Virus record (IMG/VR): IMGVR_UViG_3300044641_002125
Span: 1-36,227 of that record
Source: a virus
Length of the DNA: 36,227 bases
Direction: 5' to 3' (one strand)
Part shown: positions 1 through 5,110 of the stretch, in pieces
Layout of the letters: each line of letters starts with the position of its first letter
How positions within the stretch are numbered: the first letter of the stretch is position 1
Translations under genes and position numbers: made by a program
The notes under the pieces: model-generated
The model's database searches: none
Told to the model about the DNA's origin: nothing
Seen by the model: only the letters and a program-made list of their open reading frames with translations

Positions 1-102
1 GGTGGAGTTAAAAAGTTCTGTAAAGAAATAGGAATAACTTATGATGCGGTTTTGGGAAAGAAAAGCAAGAACACAAAAGGTTGGACTATAATAAATAACT
101 AA
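1..102 (+). CDS. C-terminal fragment of a probable homing endonuclease (IENR/NUMOD-type DNA-binding tail)
   Basis: Frame 1 is open from the first base and stops at TAA 100-102, giving the last 33 residues of a gene that begins outside the window. The segment reads FCKEIGITYDAVLGKK and ends KGWTIINN. This pattern (FC-x-E-x-G plus a terminal KGW-x-I) is typical of the helix-turn-helix repeats at the C-terminus of GIY-YIG and HNH homing endonucleases. The catalytic domain is not in view, so the nuclease type is unknown. The assignment rests on a short motif only. Confidence 0.5.
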   Translation, partial: GGVKKFCKEIGITYDAVLGKKSKNTKGWTIINN

Positions 103-116
103 AAAGTATTCATAAA

Positions 117-653
117 ATGGACGCACAAGATTTTCGTAGTCTTCAAGAAGCATATAATCAAGTTCATCAGTTAGATGAAATAATTAGAAATCCCGAAAGT
201 AGAAAAAAACTTCGTGATATTGAACGTAGAGAAGTAAGAAAGGGTGATAAGTCAATAGACGCTCGTGAAAATCCACGCAGTAAGTATCCAACTGAAAAAG
301 GAAAATTAGCATCAAGACTTCTTCGTGCCCCCGAACAAAGTGGTTTAGTAAGAAGCCGTGGTGGAACAAATGCTCCTGCTGACGAAAGAGTTGGTAGGGG
401 TCCTAATCGTGCTGGAAACGCAAAATATTGGGCTGGAAATGCTGGTCCAAATAGAGATAGAGGAGCAGGAAATAAGGCAGCAAGAAGGGCAGGTAAGACT
501 GTTCCAAATACAAGAAATGTTGATGAAAGTTGTGATATTTACGACATCATCCTCTCACACCTTCTTGATGAAGGATATGCTGAAACCCCAGAAGCAGCAG
601 AAGTCATTATGGTGAATATGAGTGAAGAGTGGAGAAACTCTATTATCGGTTAA
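117..653 (+). CDS. Conserved cyanophage hypothetical protein, 178 aa
   Basis: The protein has three parts. Residues 1-35 look helical (DFRSLQEAYNQVHQLDEII). Residues 40-130 are basic and rich in Arg, Gly and Asn, probably disordered. The acidic C-terminus carries YDIILSHLLDEGYAETPE followed by an SEEWR motif. I recall this C-terminal segment as a recurring module at the ends of several T4-like cyanophage proteins, but I know no biochemical function for it. No signal peptide or membrane segment is visible. The gene starts 14 bp after the preceding endonuclease tail. Confidence 0.75.
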   Translation: MDAQDFRSLQEAYNQVHQLDEIIRNPESRKKLRDIERREVRKGDKSIDARENPRSKYPTEKGKLASRLLRAPEQSGLVRSRGGTNAPADERVGRGPNRAGNAKYWAGNAGPNRDRGAGNKAARRAGKTVPNTRNVDESCDIYDIILSHLLDEGYAETPEAAEVIMVNMSEEWRNSIIG

Positions 654-671
654 TCTATTTTAGTTTTTATT

Positions 672-821
672 ATGAAACCAAAAATACTTTCTCAGGATTC
701 AAACTATGATGAATGGTGCGAACAAGAAATTATGAATGCTTATAAAGAAGCAGCGGAATGTGATGAGTTTATGTTTGGTGATTATGACTATTGCAAAGAA
801 TGGTTGGGAATGAACAACTAA
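672..821 (+). CDS. Small acidic hypothetical protein, 49 aa
   Basis: A 49-residue frame begins MKPKILSQDSNYDEWCEQE and ends in KEWLGMNN. It is acidic, with two Cys and several aromatic residues, and has no membrane segment. It starts 18 bp after the previous stop and is followed directly by a terminator-like hairpin at 836-858, which supports it as a real gene end. Function unknown. Its composition matches the many tiny genes of cyanomyoviruses. Confidence 0.6.
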   Translation: MKPKILSQDSNYDEWCEQEIMNAYKEAAECDEFMFGDYDYCKEWLGMNN

Positions 822-835
822 TCATTCATAGATAG

Positions 836-858
836 AGGAGGTTATGCCTCCTTTTTTT
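836..858 (+). terminator. Rho-independent terminator
   Basis: A 6-bp perfect stem (AGGAGG 836-841, CCTCCT 847-852) with a 5-nt loop is followed by seven T (852-858). It closes the transcript carrying the two small genes upstream. The T-run abuts the ATG of the next gene at 859. Confidence 0.7.
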
Positions 859-1020
859 ATGCCAAAAAATCAAATAACAAAAGAAGAACTTAAGGTTCGT
901 GTTTTAAAATTAAAGAATAATCTTTACAAAGAACACATTAGGCACGATATGGATATGAGGGGACTTGCCAATAAATATCTCAACGAAGTTCTTGATATAA
1001 TTGATGAGTACAGATATTGA
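859..1020 (+). CDS. Small hypothetical protein, 53 aa
   Basis: The frame begins MPKNQITKEELKVRVLKLK and ends VLDIIDEYRY. It is predicted almost entirely helical and charged, a possible short coiled coil. The start lies at the end of a terminator T-run and no good Shine-Dalgarno precedes it. The 3' end overlaps the next gene by 17 bp. Such short helical proteins are common in cyanophages. I do not recognise a function. Confidence 0.6.
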   Translation: MPKNQITKEELKVRVLKLKNNLYKEHIRHDMDMRGLANKYLNEVLDIIDEYRY

Positions 1021-1447
1021 CTATGAAAACCCTTGGACCTACAATGGAAAAGTATTTGGTTCAAGTGATATTCAAGATTATTTTGGCTTTGTATATCATA
1101 TTCATTGCAATCAAACTAATCGTGACTATATTGGTAGAAAGTATTTCTGGAGTTTCCGCACACCAAGAGGAAAATCTAGAAAAGTTAAATCGGAGTCTGA
1201 TTGGAAAGCATATTACGGATCCTGTCCCGAACTCAAAGAAGACGTAGAAAAATATGGTAGGGAGAATTTTACGCGCATTATTTTATCATTACATAAAACA
1301 AAGGGCAAAACAAACTTTGAAGAGACCCGACAACTCTTCTTCCATAACGTCCTCACCGAATCCCTTGACAGCGGCACCCCAAGGTACTATAATAGCAACA
1401 TCCTCAACAGATACTTCCGAAAAGACTATTATGGCAACAAAGACTGA
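1004..1447 (+). CDS. GIY-YIG-like putative endonuclease, 147 aa
   Basis: Near the N-terminus the protein shows GFVYHIHCNQTNRDYIGRK, a variant of the GIY...YIG core of GIY-YIG nucleases. A basic stretch (RTPRGKSRKVKSESDW) follows, and later NFEETRQLF, where the family's metal-binding Glu is expected. T4-like phages carry related stand-alone proteins, often free-standing homing endonucleases. ATG 1004 is preferred over the TTG at 1001. The 5' end overlaps the preceding gene by 17 bp and the 3' end overlaps the next gene by 17 bp. The canonical first Gly-Ile-Tyr is degenerate (VYH), so activity is not assured. Confidence 0.6.
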   Translation: MSTDIDYENPWTYNGKVFGSSDIQDYFGFVYHIHCNQTNRDYIGRKYFWSFRTPRGKSRKVKSESDWKAYYGSCPELKEDVEKYGRENFTRIILSLHKTKGKTNFEETRQLFFHNVLTESLDSGTPRYYNSNILNRYFRKDYYGNKD

Positions 1448-1604
1448 AGATATTGTTGCACATGTAAGAGAATGGTCTCTTGACCGTGCTGCAGATAAAA
1501 GTATCTCTAAGATGGATGCTCGTGCTATTCTTGCTGAGTTCTATGAGTGGATTGAACCAGAAGATGATGAATTGGAAATTGTCTCTTTAGAACCTGAAGA
1601 TTGA
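1431..1604 (+). CDS. Conserved acidic cyanophage protein, 57 aa
   Basis: The frame starts MATKTEDIVAHVREW and ends in an acidic tail (EPEDDELEIVSLEPED). The longer open frame reaching back to 1254 is discarded because it runs inside the GIY-YIG-like gene. A pair of helices with an acidic tail is the likely fold. The function is unknown, although I recall this sequence type as widespread in T4-like cyanophages. Its stop codon lies inside the -35 element of the promoter at 1601. Confidence 0.7.
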   Translation: MATKTEDIVAHVREWSLDRAADKSISKMDARAILAEFYEWIEPEDDELEIVSLEPED

Positions 1605-1629
1605 CAAAATCTAAATAAAAACTTATAAT
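1601..1629 (+). promoter_or_regulatory. Consensus sigma70-type promoter
   Basis: TTGACA (1601-1606) and TATAAT (1624-1629) are both perfect hexamers with a 17-bp spacer. The expected start near 1636 coincides with the first base of a perfect hairpin. It should be read by the host housekeeping sigma early in infection and drives the tail-lysozyme gene at 1763. Confidence 0.85.
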
Positions 1630-1635
1630 GCTTAC

Positions 1636-1658
1636 AACCCACCCCTCAAAGGTGGGTT
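1636..1658 (+). promoter_or_regulatory. 5'-terminal leader hairpin
   Basis: AACCCACC (1636-1643) pairs perfectly with GGTGGGTT (1651-1658) across a 7-nt loop. Only three T follow, so it is a poor terminator. It sits exactly at the predicted +1 of the promoter at 1601, as expected for an RNA 5'-end stabilising element. Confidence 0.5.
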
Positions 1659-1703
1659 TCACATTATGAGATATTGAGTGTGAAATTAGAGCCTAGGAGA
1701 TTG

Positions 1704-1719
1704 CCCCTTGAGAAAGGGG
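1704..1719 (+). other. GNRA-tetraloop hairpin in the leader
   Basis: CCCCTT (1704-1709) and AAGGGG (1714-1719) enclose the tetraloop GAGA. It lies in the roughly 130-nt untranslated leader between the promoter at 1601 and the gene at 1763. No T-run follows. An RNA structural or protein-binding role is inferred only. Confidence 0.4.
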
Positions 1720-1762
1720 AAGTGCGCTTTCTCTATTAGGATGTAGAGTTCAATCGGAGTTA

Positions 1763-2404
1763 ATGCAAAATTTCTTTACAGTAGCCCTGCCTCTTGTGGC
1801 AACGGTTACAACCAATACGGCAACACTGCCTGGCGTGTTTCCTCCTCCCCCTGTAAGTGGTCCTCCACCATTCGCTATTATTCAAGAGGAGCCTACATCA
1901 AAGACAGCGACCAAAGAGGTTGCTCCCGAAAAACCTAAAGAGACAAGGTTAATTTGTAAAGGGTGTAATGAAAATGAGAATGCTACCCTGGCATTTTTCC
2001 AGGAACGTGGTATTAAAGACAGAAACGCCCTTGCTACCATCATGGGCAATATTCGTCAGGAATCAACTTTTGTTCCTAACATTTGTGAAGGTGGTAGCAG
2101 AACCAGTTGGGGTAACTGCGGACGTGGTTACGGACTGATTCAATGGACATCTGCCAACAGATATTATGGATTGGGTGATTTTGCTAAGAAGTATGGTGGT
2201 TCTCCATCATCACTTCATACGCAACTTCGTTATCTAACGACTGAGGTTCAATGGCAACGAATTGAGGACAGGATGAAGACTCCTGGTAAGTCTATCAATC
2301 GTTACATGGACTATGCGTATAGTTGGATTGGTTGGGGGCATCATGGTGCTCGCACTTCGTATGCTCATGATTATGCTTCCAAACTGATCACGGTAGAAGT
2401 TTGA
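1763..2404 (+). CDS. Phage tail lysozyme-family protein (peptidoglycan hydrolase), 213 aa
   Basis: Residues 1-30 are hydrophobic and lead into a Pro-rich stretch (FPPPPVSGPPP). A linker follows, then a domain from about residue 75. NALATIMGNIRQES is the hallmark of the phage-tail-lysozyme family. The Glu of RQES (E100) is the expected catalytic acid, followed by GYGLIQWTSANRY. The fold cleaves peptidoglycan glycan strands and usually acts in cell entry or lysis. The hydrophobic start suggests membrane anchoring or export. It is a single gene behind the promoter at 1601, with a terminator at 2437. Confidence 0.8.
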   Translation: MQNFFTVALPLVATVTTNTATLPGVFPPPPVSGPPPFAIIQEEPTSKTATKEVAPEKPKETRLICKGCNENENATLAFFQERGIKDRNALATIMGNIRQESTFVPNICEGGSRTSWGNCGRGYGLIQWTSANRYYGLGDFAKKYGGSPSSLHTQLRYLTTEVQWQRIEDRMKTPGKSINRYMDYAYSWIGWGHHGARTSYAHDYASKLITVEV

Positions 2405-2427
2405 TAAAATAGAATATACAATAGAAT

Positions 2428-2435
2428 AATAAATA
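2428..2435 (+). promoter_or_regulatory. T4-type late promoter motif (AATAAATA)
   Basis: The octamer AATAAATA fits the NATAAATA form of the T4 late promoter read by the phage sigma factor gp55. It lies 30 bp before the ATG at 2465. A hairpin sits between, so the motif could also be chance in AT-rich DNA. Confidence 0.3.
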
Positions 2436-2436
2436 G

Positions 2437-2464
2437 AGAGGAGTGTTGCTACTCCTCTTTTTTT
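2437..2464 (+). terminator. Rho-independent terminator
   Basis: AGAGGAGT (2437-2444) and ACTCCTCT (2451-2458) form an 8-bp perfect stem with a 6-nt loop, followed by seven T (2458-2464). It ends the tail-lysozyme transcript and abuts the next ATG at 2465. Confidence 0.85.
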
Positions 2465-2872
2465 ATGTTCAATTTTAACTTCGGAAAGAAGAAACCAGAT
2501 AAGAAGCAAATAATCCTTATAAGCGTCATACTCAGTGGTATCGTAGCAACCCTCTCCCAATGCACAGGAGCGCCCCAGGAGGCGCTCTGGGACCTTCTAG
2601 ACGAGGTACAGAGGTCTCTGTTCCCAGGCACCATAATCAACGATGTCCTGCTCCAAGACCCTGGTGTGGTGGATAGAAGAGTTGAGAGAGATGTGGATAA
2701 AGCAATCAGAGAGTATGAACGCTTGACAAAGGACTCAGAACCACCTAGAGTACCTTTGCCCAGGTTGATTGAGAAAGATCCAGATGGCTCAGAGGCTCAA
2801 AGATTACTTGGTGGTGAAATGAGACTATGTGCTCCATGGGTTGACGATTGCCCTAAAGAACCTGTAAAATAG
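2465..2872 (+). CDS. Membrane-anchored hypothetical protein, 135 aa
   Basis: A basic N-terminus (KKKPDKKQ) is followed by one hydrophobic segment at about residues 15-31 (IILISVILSGIVATLS). The rest is a charged exported-type domain with two Cys near the C-terminus (LCAPWVDDC). The topology is a single signal anchor. The Cys after LSQ is not a good lipobox. Position beside a lysozyme and a single-anchor topology would allow a spanin-like role, but no homology is evident. Function unknown. Confidence 0.65.
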   Translation: MFNFNFGKKKPDKKQIILISVILSGIVATLSQCTGAPQEALWDLLDEVQRSLFPGTIINDVLLQDPGVVDRRVERDVDKAIREYERLTKDSEPPRVPLPRLIEKDPDGSEAQRLLGGEMRLCAPWVDDCPKEPVK

Positions 2873-2880
2873 AATATATC

Positions 2881-2962
2881 GGGTAGGTGTCCGAGTGGTT
2901 AATGGAGGCGGACTGTAAATCCGCTGGCTCTGCCTACGGGGGTTCAAATCCCTCCCTGCCCA
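2881..2962 (+). tRNA. tRNA-Tyr(GTA)
   Basis: A class II tRNA with a long variable arm. The acceptor GGGTAGG pairs with CCTGCCC (one G:U), the anticodon loop is CTGTAAA with anticodon GTA, and the T-arm contains GGTTCAAATCC. CCA is not encoded. It is the first tRNA of the cluster. Confidence 0.95.
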
Positions 2963-2964
2963 CT

Positions 2965-3044
2965 TGCCGTGGTTCAAGACTTAAGATAAGATGCAGTGGG
3001 GCGCTTATCGATAAGGATTGATTTAGATTCACAACCACACGGCA
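2965..3044 (+). ncRNA. Candidate structured RNA between tRNA-Tyr and tRNA-Ile
   Basis: An 80-nt block is closed by TGCCGTG (2965-2971) and CACGGCA (3038-3044). Inside, GATAAG (2985-2990) pairs with CTTATC (3004-3009), extended by CTTA with TAAG. No T-arm or anticodon arm can be drawn, so it is not a normal tRNA. It starts two bases after tRNA-Tyr and would be released by tRNA 3'-end processing. It could be a small RNA or a decayed tRNA. Confidence 0.35.
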
Positions 3045-3106
3045 TTTAGGGAATTATCTTGTAAAATAGCTCCGATGTTTTCCTCTTTGAGGTTTAGATT
3101 TTTTCC

Positions 3107-3131
3107 TTGACCGCTGCGGGTAAACGGTCAA
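3107..3131 (+). other. Spacer hairpin upstream of tRNA-Ile
   Basis: TTGACCG (3107-3113) pairs perfectly with CGGTCAA (3125-3131) across an 11-nt loop, ending three bases before tRNA-Ile(GAT). It may guide 5'-end processing. The -35-like TTGACC has no matching -10. The preceding stretch 3045-3106 is AT-rich, with only a short CCTC/GAGG stem. Confidence 0.4.
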
Positions 3132-3134
3132 CCT

Positions 3135-3208
3135 GGGAGATTAGCTCAGTTGGTTAGAGCGCACGACTGATAATCGTGAGGTGCCAAGTTCGAGTCTTGG
3201 ATTTCCCA
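3135..3208 (+). tRNA. tRNA-Ile(GAT)
   Basis: A full cloverleaf. The acceptor GGGAGAT pairs with ATTTCCC, the D-arm reads GCTCAGTTGGTTAGAGC, the anticodon stem CACGA/TCGTG encloses CTGATAA (anticodon GAT), and the T-arm contains AAGTTCGAGTCTT. CCA is not encoded. It decodes AUC and AUU. Confidence 0.95.
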
Positions 3209-3209
3209 C

Positions 3210-3238
3210 TTGACAATCAAATCCTCAACTGATATGAT
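3210..3238 (+). promoter_or_regulatory. Sigma70-type promoter inside an inverted repeat
   Basis: TTGACA (3210-3215) and TATGAT (3233-3238) are spaced 17 bp. The arms GACAATCA and TGATTGTC form an 8-bp inverted repeat spanning both hexamers. It begins two bases after tRNA-Ile. Expected +1 is near 3245. Confidence 0.75.
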
Positions 3239-3244
3239 TGTCTC

Positions 3245-3290
3245 ATGGGTGTTGAGGGTCCAAACCTCAAGTAAATCCTACCCCTCCCAT
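3245..3290 (+). ncRNA. Hairpin leader or small structured RNA upstream of tRNA-Arg
   Basis: From the predicted +1 of the promoter at 3210, ATGGG (3245-3249) pairs with CCCAT (3286-3290). Within it TTGAGG (3252-3257) pairs with CCTCAA (3265-3270) over a 7-nt loop. It has no T-arm, so it is not a tRNA. It may be a processed leader of the tRNA-Arg transcript or a small RNA. Confidence 0.35.
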
Positions 3291-3324
3291 GCCTCTCACA
3301 GAAGCACAAACAGGGAGGTCTCTT

Positions 3325-3398
3325 GACTCAGTAGCTCAGTTGGATAGAGCATCTGCCTTCTAAGCAGTTGGTCGGGGGTTCAAGTCCCTCCTGAGTCG
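3325..3398 (+). tRNA. tRNA-Arg(TCT)
   Basis: The acceptor GACTCAG pairs with CTGAGTC, the D-arm is GCTCAGTTGGATAGAGC, the anticodon loop is CTTCTAA (anticodon TCT), and the T-arm contains GGTTCAAGTCC. It reads AGA and AGG, which are frequent in this AT-rich phage genome. It is the commonest type of tRNA choice in T4-like phages. Confidence 0.95.
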
Positions 3399-3482
3399 TT
3401 GGAGTTCATCTCCATATATAAAAGTGATAGAGGGTAAGCCTCTGTTATATCCTTATGAGGTATATTACGCTTACTCCATCAT

Positions 3483-3565
3483 GCTTCAGTGGTGGAACGG
3501 TAGACACAGCGGACTTAGAATCCGCCGCCTTAAAAAGCGTGGAAGTTCAAATCTTCTCTGGAGCA
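3483..3565 (+). tRNA. tRNA-Leu(TAG)
   Basis: A class II tRNA. The acceptor GCTTCAG pairs with CTGGAGC (one G:U), the anticodon stem GCGGA/TCCGC encloses CTTAGAA (anticodon TAG), and there is a long variable arm. A short open frame running through this tRNA and the next is spurious. Confidence 0.95.
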
Positions 3566-3566
3566 C

Positions 3567-3595
3567 TTGACAATCAAACTCAAAAGGTTTATGAT
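3567..3595 (+). promoter_or_regulatory. Second inverted-repeat sigma70-type promoter
   Basis: TTGACA (3567-3572) and TATGAT (3590-3595) with a 17-bp spacer. The same GACAATCA/TGATTGTC arms as at 3210 flank a different spacer, so the element has been duplicated or selected. Expected +1 is about 3602, four bases before tRNA-Gly. Confidence 0.75.
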
Positions 3596-3605
3596 TGTCT
3601 CACAA

Positions 3606-3677
3606 GCGGAGTTAGTTCAGCGGTAGAACGCTATCCTTCCAAGTTAGATGTCGTCGGTTCGATTCCGATACTCCGCT
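3606..3677 (+). tRNA. tRNA-Gly(TCC)
   Basis: The acceptor GCGGAGT pairs with ACTCCGC, the D-arm is GTTCAGCGGTAGAAC, the anticodon loop is CTTCCAA (anticodon TCC), and the T-arm contains CGGTTCGATTCCG. It reads GGA and GGG. Confidence 0.95.
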
Positions 3678-3679
3678 CT

Positions 3680-3693
3680 GAACCTTCGGGTTC
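3680..3693 (+). terminator. UUCG-tetraloop hairpin, weak terminator or processing signal
   Basis: GAACC (3680-3684) and GGTTC (3689-3693) enclose the very stable loop TTCG, three bases after tRNA-Gly. Only a short T-containing tail follows, so termination would be weak. It may protect the RNA 3' end. Confidence 0.45.
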
Positions 3694-3700
3694 TTAAAAT

Positions 3701-3804
3701 GTGGTTCTGGGTGGAATTCCCAGCAGTTCCGTTAGGGACTGTCCTTTGTAGGTTCGATACCTACATCTTCCTTATGGGAGATAAGAACGGCTATTGGAAA
3801 CCAC
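3701..3804 (+). ncRNA. Candidate multi-branched structured RNA
   Basis: An outer stem GTGGTT (3701-3706)/AACCAC (3799-3804) encloses four perfect or near-perfect hairpins in a row: CTGGG/CCCAG, CAGTTCC/GGGACTG, GTAGG/CCTAC with the tRNA T-loop-like TTCGATA, and TCTTCC/GGGAGA. The third resembles a T-arm, but no acceptor partner for the following ATCTTCC exists upstream. It could be a tRNA decayed by insertion or a distinct RNA. Confidence 0.4.
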
Positions 3805-3806
3805 CT

Positions 3807-3878
3807 CCTCTGGTAGTCTATTGGTAAGGACGGGTGGACAACACACATGGAAACTAGGTTCGATTCCTAGACAGAGGT
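3807..3878 (+). tRNA. Degenerate tRNA-like sequence
   Basis: An acceptor CCTCTGG/ACAGAGG (one mismatch), a D-arm GTCT/GGAC with the TTGGTAA loop, and a good T-arm CTAGG/CCTAG with TTCGATT are present at normal spacing. The anticodon arm is poor: only three inner pairs form (GTG/CAC), and loop GACAACA lacks the invariant U33. By position the anticodon would be CAA. Probably a pseudo-tRNA, or one with a strongly divergent anticodon arm. Confidence 0.4.
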
Positions 3879-3882
3879 ACAT

Positions 3883-3955
3883 TCCCTTATAGCTCAATTG
3901 GCAGAGCACGAAGCTGTTAACTTTGGGGTTCCTGGTTCGAGTCCAGGTGGGGGAG
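3883..3955 (+). tRNA. tRNA-Asn(GTT)
   Basis: The acceptor TCCCTTA pairs with TGGGGGA (two G:U), the D-arm is GCTCAATTGGCAGAGC, the anticodon stem CGAAG/CTTTG encloses CTGTTAA (anticodon GTT), and the T-arm CCTGG/CCAGG contains TTCGAGT. Confidence 0.92.
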
Positions 3956-3998
3956 TTGGAAGTGATCCTGCGATAACCTCAAGAGCACTCCTTCCAAC
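3955..3998 (+). other. Long spacer hairpin after tRNA-Asn
   Basis: GTTGGAAG (3955-3962) pairs perfectly with CTTCCAAC (3991-3998), extended by TG/CA past a bulge, over a large loop. It begins on the tRNA-Asn discriminator base, so folding would compete with 3'-end maturation. No T-run follows. Confidence 0.4.
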
Positions 3999-4003
3999 TA
4001 AAA

Positions 4004-4045
4004 CCTAGAATATTTCTAGGTCAGGGGGATGGCCTCCCCTGTTTC
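4004..4045 (+). terminator. Paired hairpins before tRNA-Val
   Basis: CCTAGAA (4004-4010)/TTCTAGG (4014-4020) is a perfect 7-bp stem with a 3-nt loop. CAGGGG (4022-4027)/CCCCTG (4036-4041) is followed by TTT. The second could terminate weakly. The pair ends at the first base of tRNA-Val at 4046, which also suggests a processing role. Confidence 0.4.
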
Positions 4046-4117
4046 GGGCGATTAACTCAGCGGTAGAGTGCCTCCTTTACACGGAGTAGGTCGGCGGTTC
4101 GAATCCGTCATCGCCCA
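4046..4117 (+). tRNA. tRNA-Val(TAC)
   Basis: The acceptor GGGCGAT pairs with ATCGCCC, the D-arm is ACTCAGCGGTAGAGT, the anticodon loop is TTTACAC (anticodon TAC) on a CTCC/GGAG stem, and the T-arm contains CGGTTCGAATCCG. It is the last of the first tRNA group. Confidence 0.92.
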
Positions 4118-4133
4118 TTAGTGGTATAGTAAT

Positions 4134-5090
4134 ATGGAAATCAACGTATACGATAACAAAGGCAATGTATCAAATATCATAGAAGTAAATGATACATTAG
4201 AGTATGTAGATGGTAGAGTTAGTAAAGGTGACAAATATTATTACAAAGGATTAGGTCTTCCTTATCAGTGCCATCATATTCAACCAGAAGATATGTCTGA
4301 TGAATATGAATTCATCGATGCTTGTGATGTTTTCTATATTGGTAATATAGTCTCTAAAAAGTCTTTCGCTGGAAAGTATGGTATCTTTCAAGAGAAATAC
4401 CAAACCCACTTTACTGATTGGATTGGTGCTTGTGGTGTAAAAGAACTCAATATCTTTGAGAACTTATATGATGAAGGTGGATTTGAGTTAAGTGCTATTG
4501 ATGTATTTGAATATCAAACCATTGATGAGGAGAACCAGCAATACTATCTTAAGGTTGATTATCCAGAAGGTAGAGATAACTATTTGACGAATCCAAATCC
4601 TAAAGAACTTAGAACATTGCTTGATTATATGATTCGGGAAGATTGGAATTTTCCTTGGGATAAAAACTCAATCTCAGATATTAACTCAAAATCAAAAGTA
4701 ACAGATATTGCTGATATCTTTAAGTCATCAGATCTTTCTCATAAGATTGGAAGTGTATATTCTGTTCTTCAAAGTTTATATAAAGCAGACATAAACCAAT
4801 ACGCTGAGTTTTGTAATTTAAATTCTTTATCTCATTCTTCAAACAGAATTAGTTTTATTATCAATATCCTTGCTCTTTTGCAGTATAATGATATTGATAT
4901 TAGATTCTTATATGACAAGACACCAATTGAAACTTATAAAAAAATAATTTTTGATTATCTAATTATTGGAAAGAACTGTGGTTTTTGTGGAGTTGGTAGT
5001 TGTAAAAGACGGGAAGACTCAAACAAATCATACGGAGAAGAAATTAGAGAAGAATATATTAGGAGAGCAAAACAAGAACTAAATATCTAA
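4134..5090 (+). CDS. Unrecognised 318-aa protein with a C-terminal Cys cluster
   Basis: The protein begins MEINVYDNKGNVSNIIEV. It is acidic, mixed alpha/beta in appearance, without signal peptide or membrane segment. Near the C-terminus it carries a Cys cluster, CGFCGVGSC, followed by a basic and charged helix. The cluster could bind zinc or iron-sulphur. The AT content and codon use look like the rest of the phage. It lies alone between tRNA-Val and the Dps gene, a site where phages often hold accessory genes. I do not recognise the family. Confidence 0.7.
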   Translation: MEINVYDNKGNVSNIIEVNDTLEYVDGRVSKGDKYYYKGLGLPYQCHHIQPEDMSDEYEFIDACDVFYIGNIVSKKSFAGKYGIFQEKYQTHFTDWIGACGVKELNIFENLYDEGGFELSAIDVFEYQTIDEENQQYYLKVDYPEGRDNYLTNPNPKELRTLLDYMIREDWNFPWDKNSISDINSKSKVTDIADIFKSSDLSHKIGSVYSVLQSLYKADINQYAEFCNLNSLSHSSNRISFIINILALLQYNDIDIRFLYDKTPIETYKKIIFDYLIIGKNCGFCGVGSCKRREDSNKSYGEEIREEYIRRAKQELNI

Positions 5091-5110
5091 ATACTTAAAA
5101 AAAGAGTAAG

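Noticed and set aside
1254-1430. Upstream extension of the 57-aa protein frame
   Set aside because: It lies inside the GIY-YIG-like gene in another frame; the conserved part starts at ATG 1431.
1670-1762. Possible tRNA with a T-loop-like GTTCAATC
   Set aside because: No T-stem or acceptor pairing can be drawn; the hairpin at 1704 has a 4-nt loop, not a 7-nt anticodon loop.
2724-2752. TTGACA-17-TAGAGT inside the 135-aa gene as promoter for the tRNA cluster
   Set aside because: The -35 is perfect, but the -10 matches only four of six bases and the site is intragenic. Kept only as a weak possibility.
3455-3697. 80-codon open frame on the plus strand
   Set aside because: It runs through tRNA-Leu and tRNA-Gly and a promoter; the tRNAs are unambiguous.
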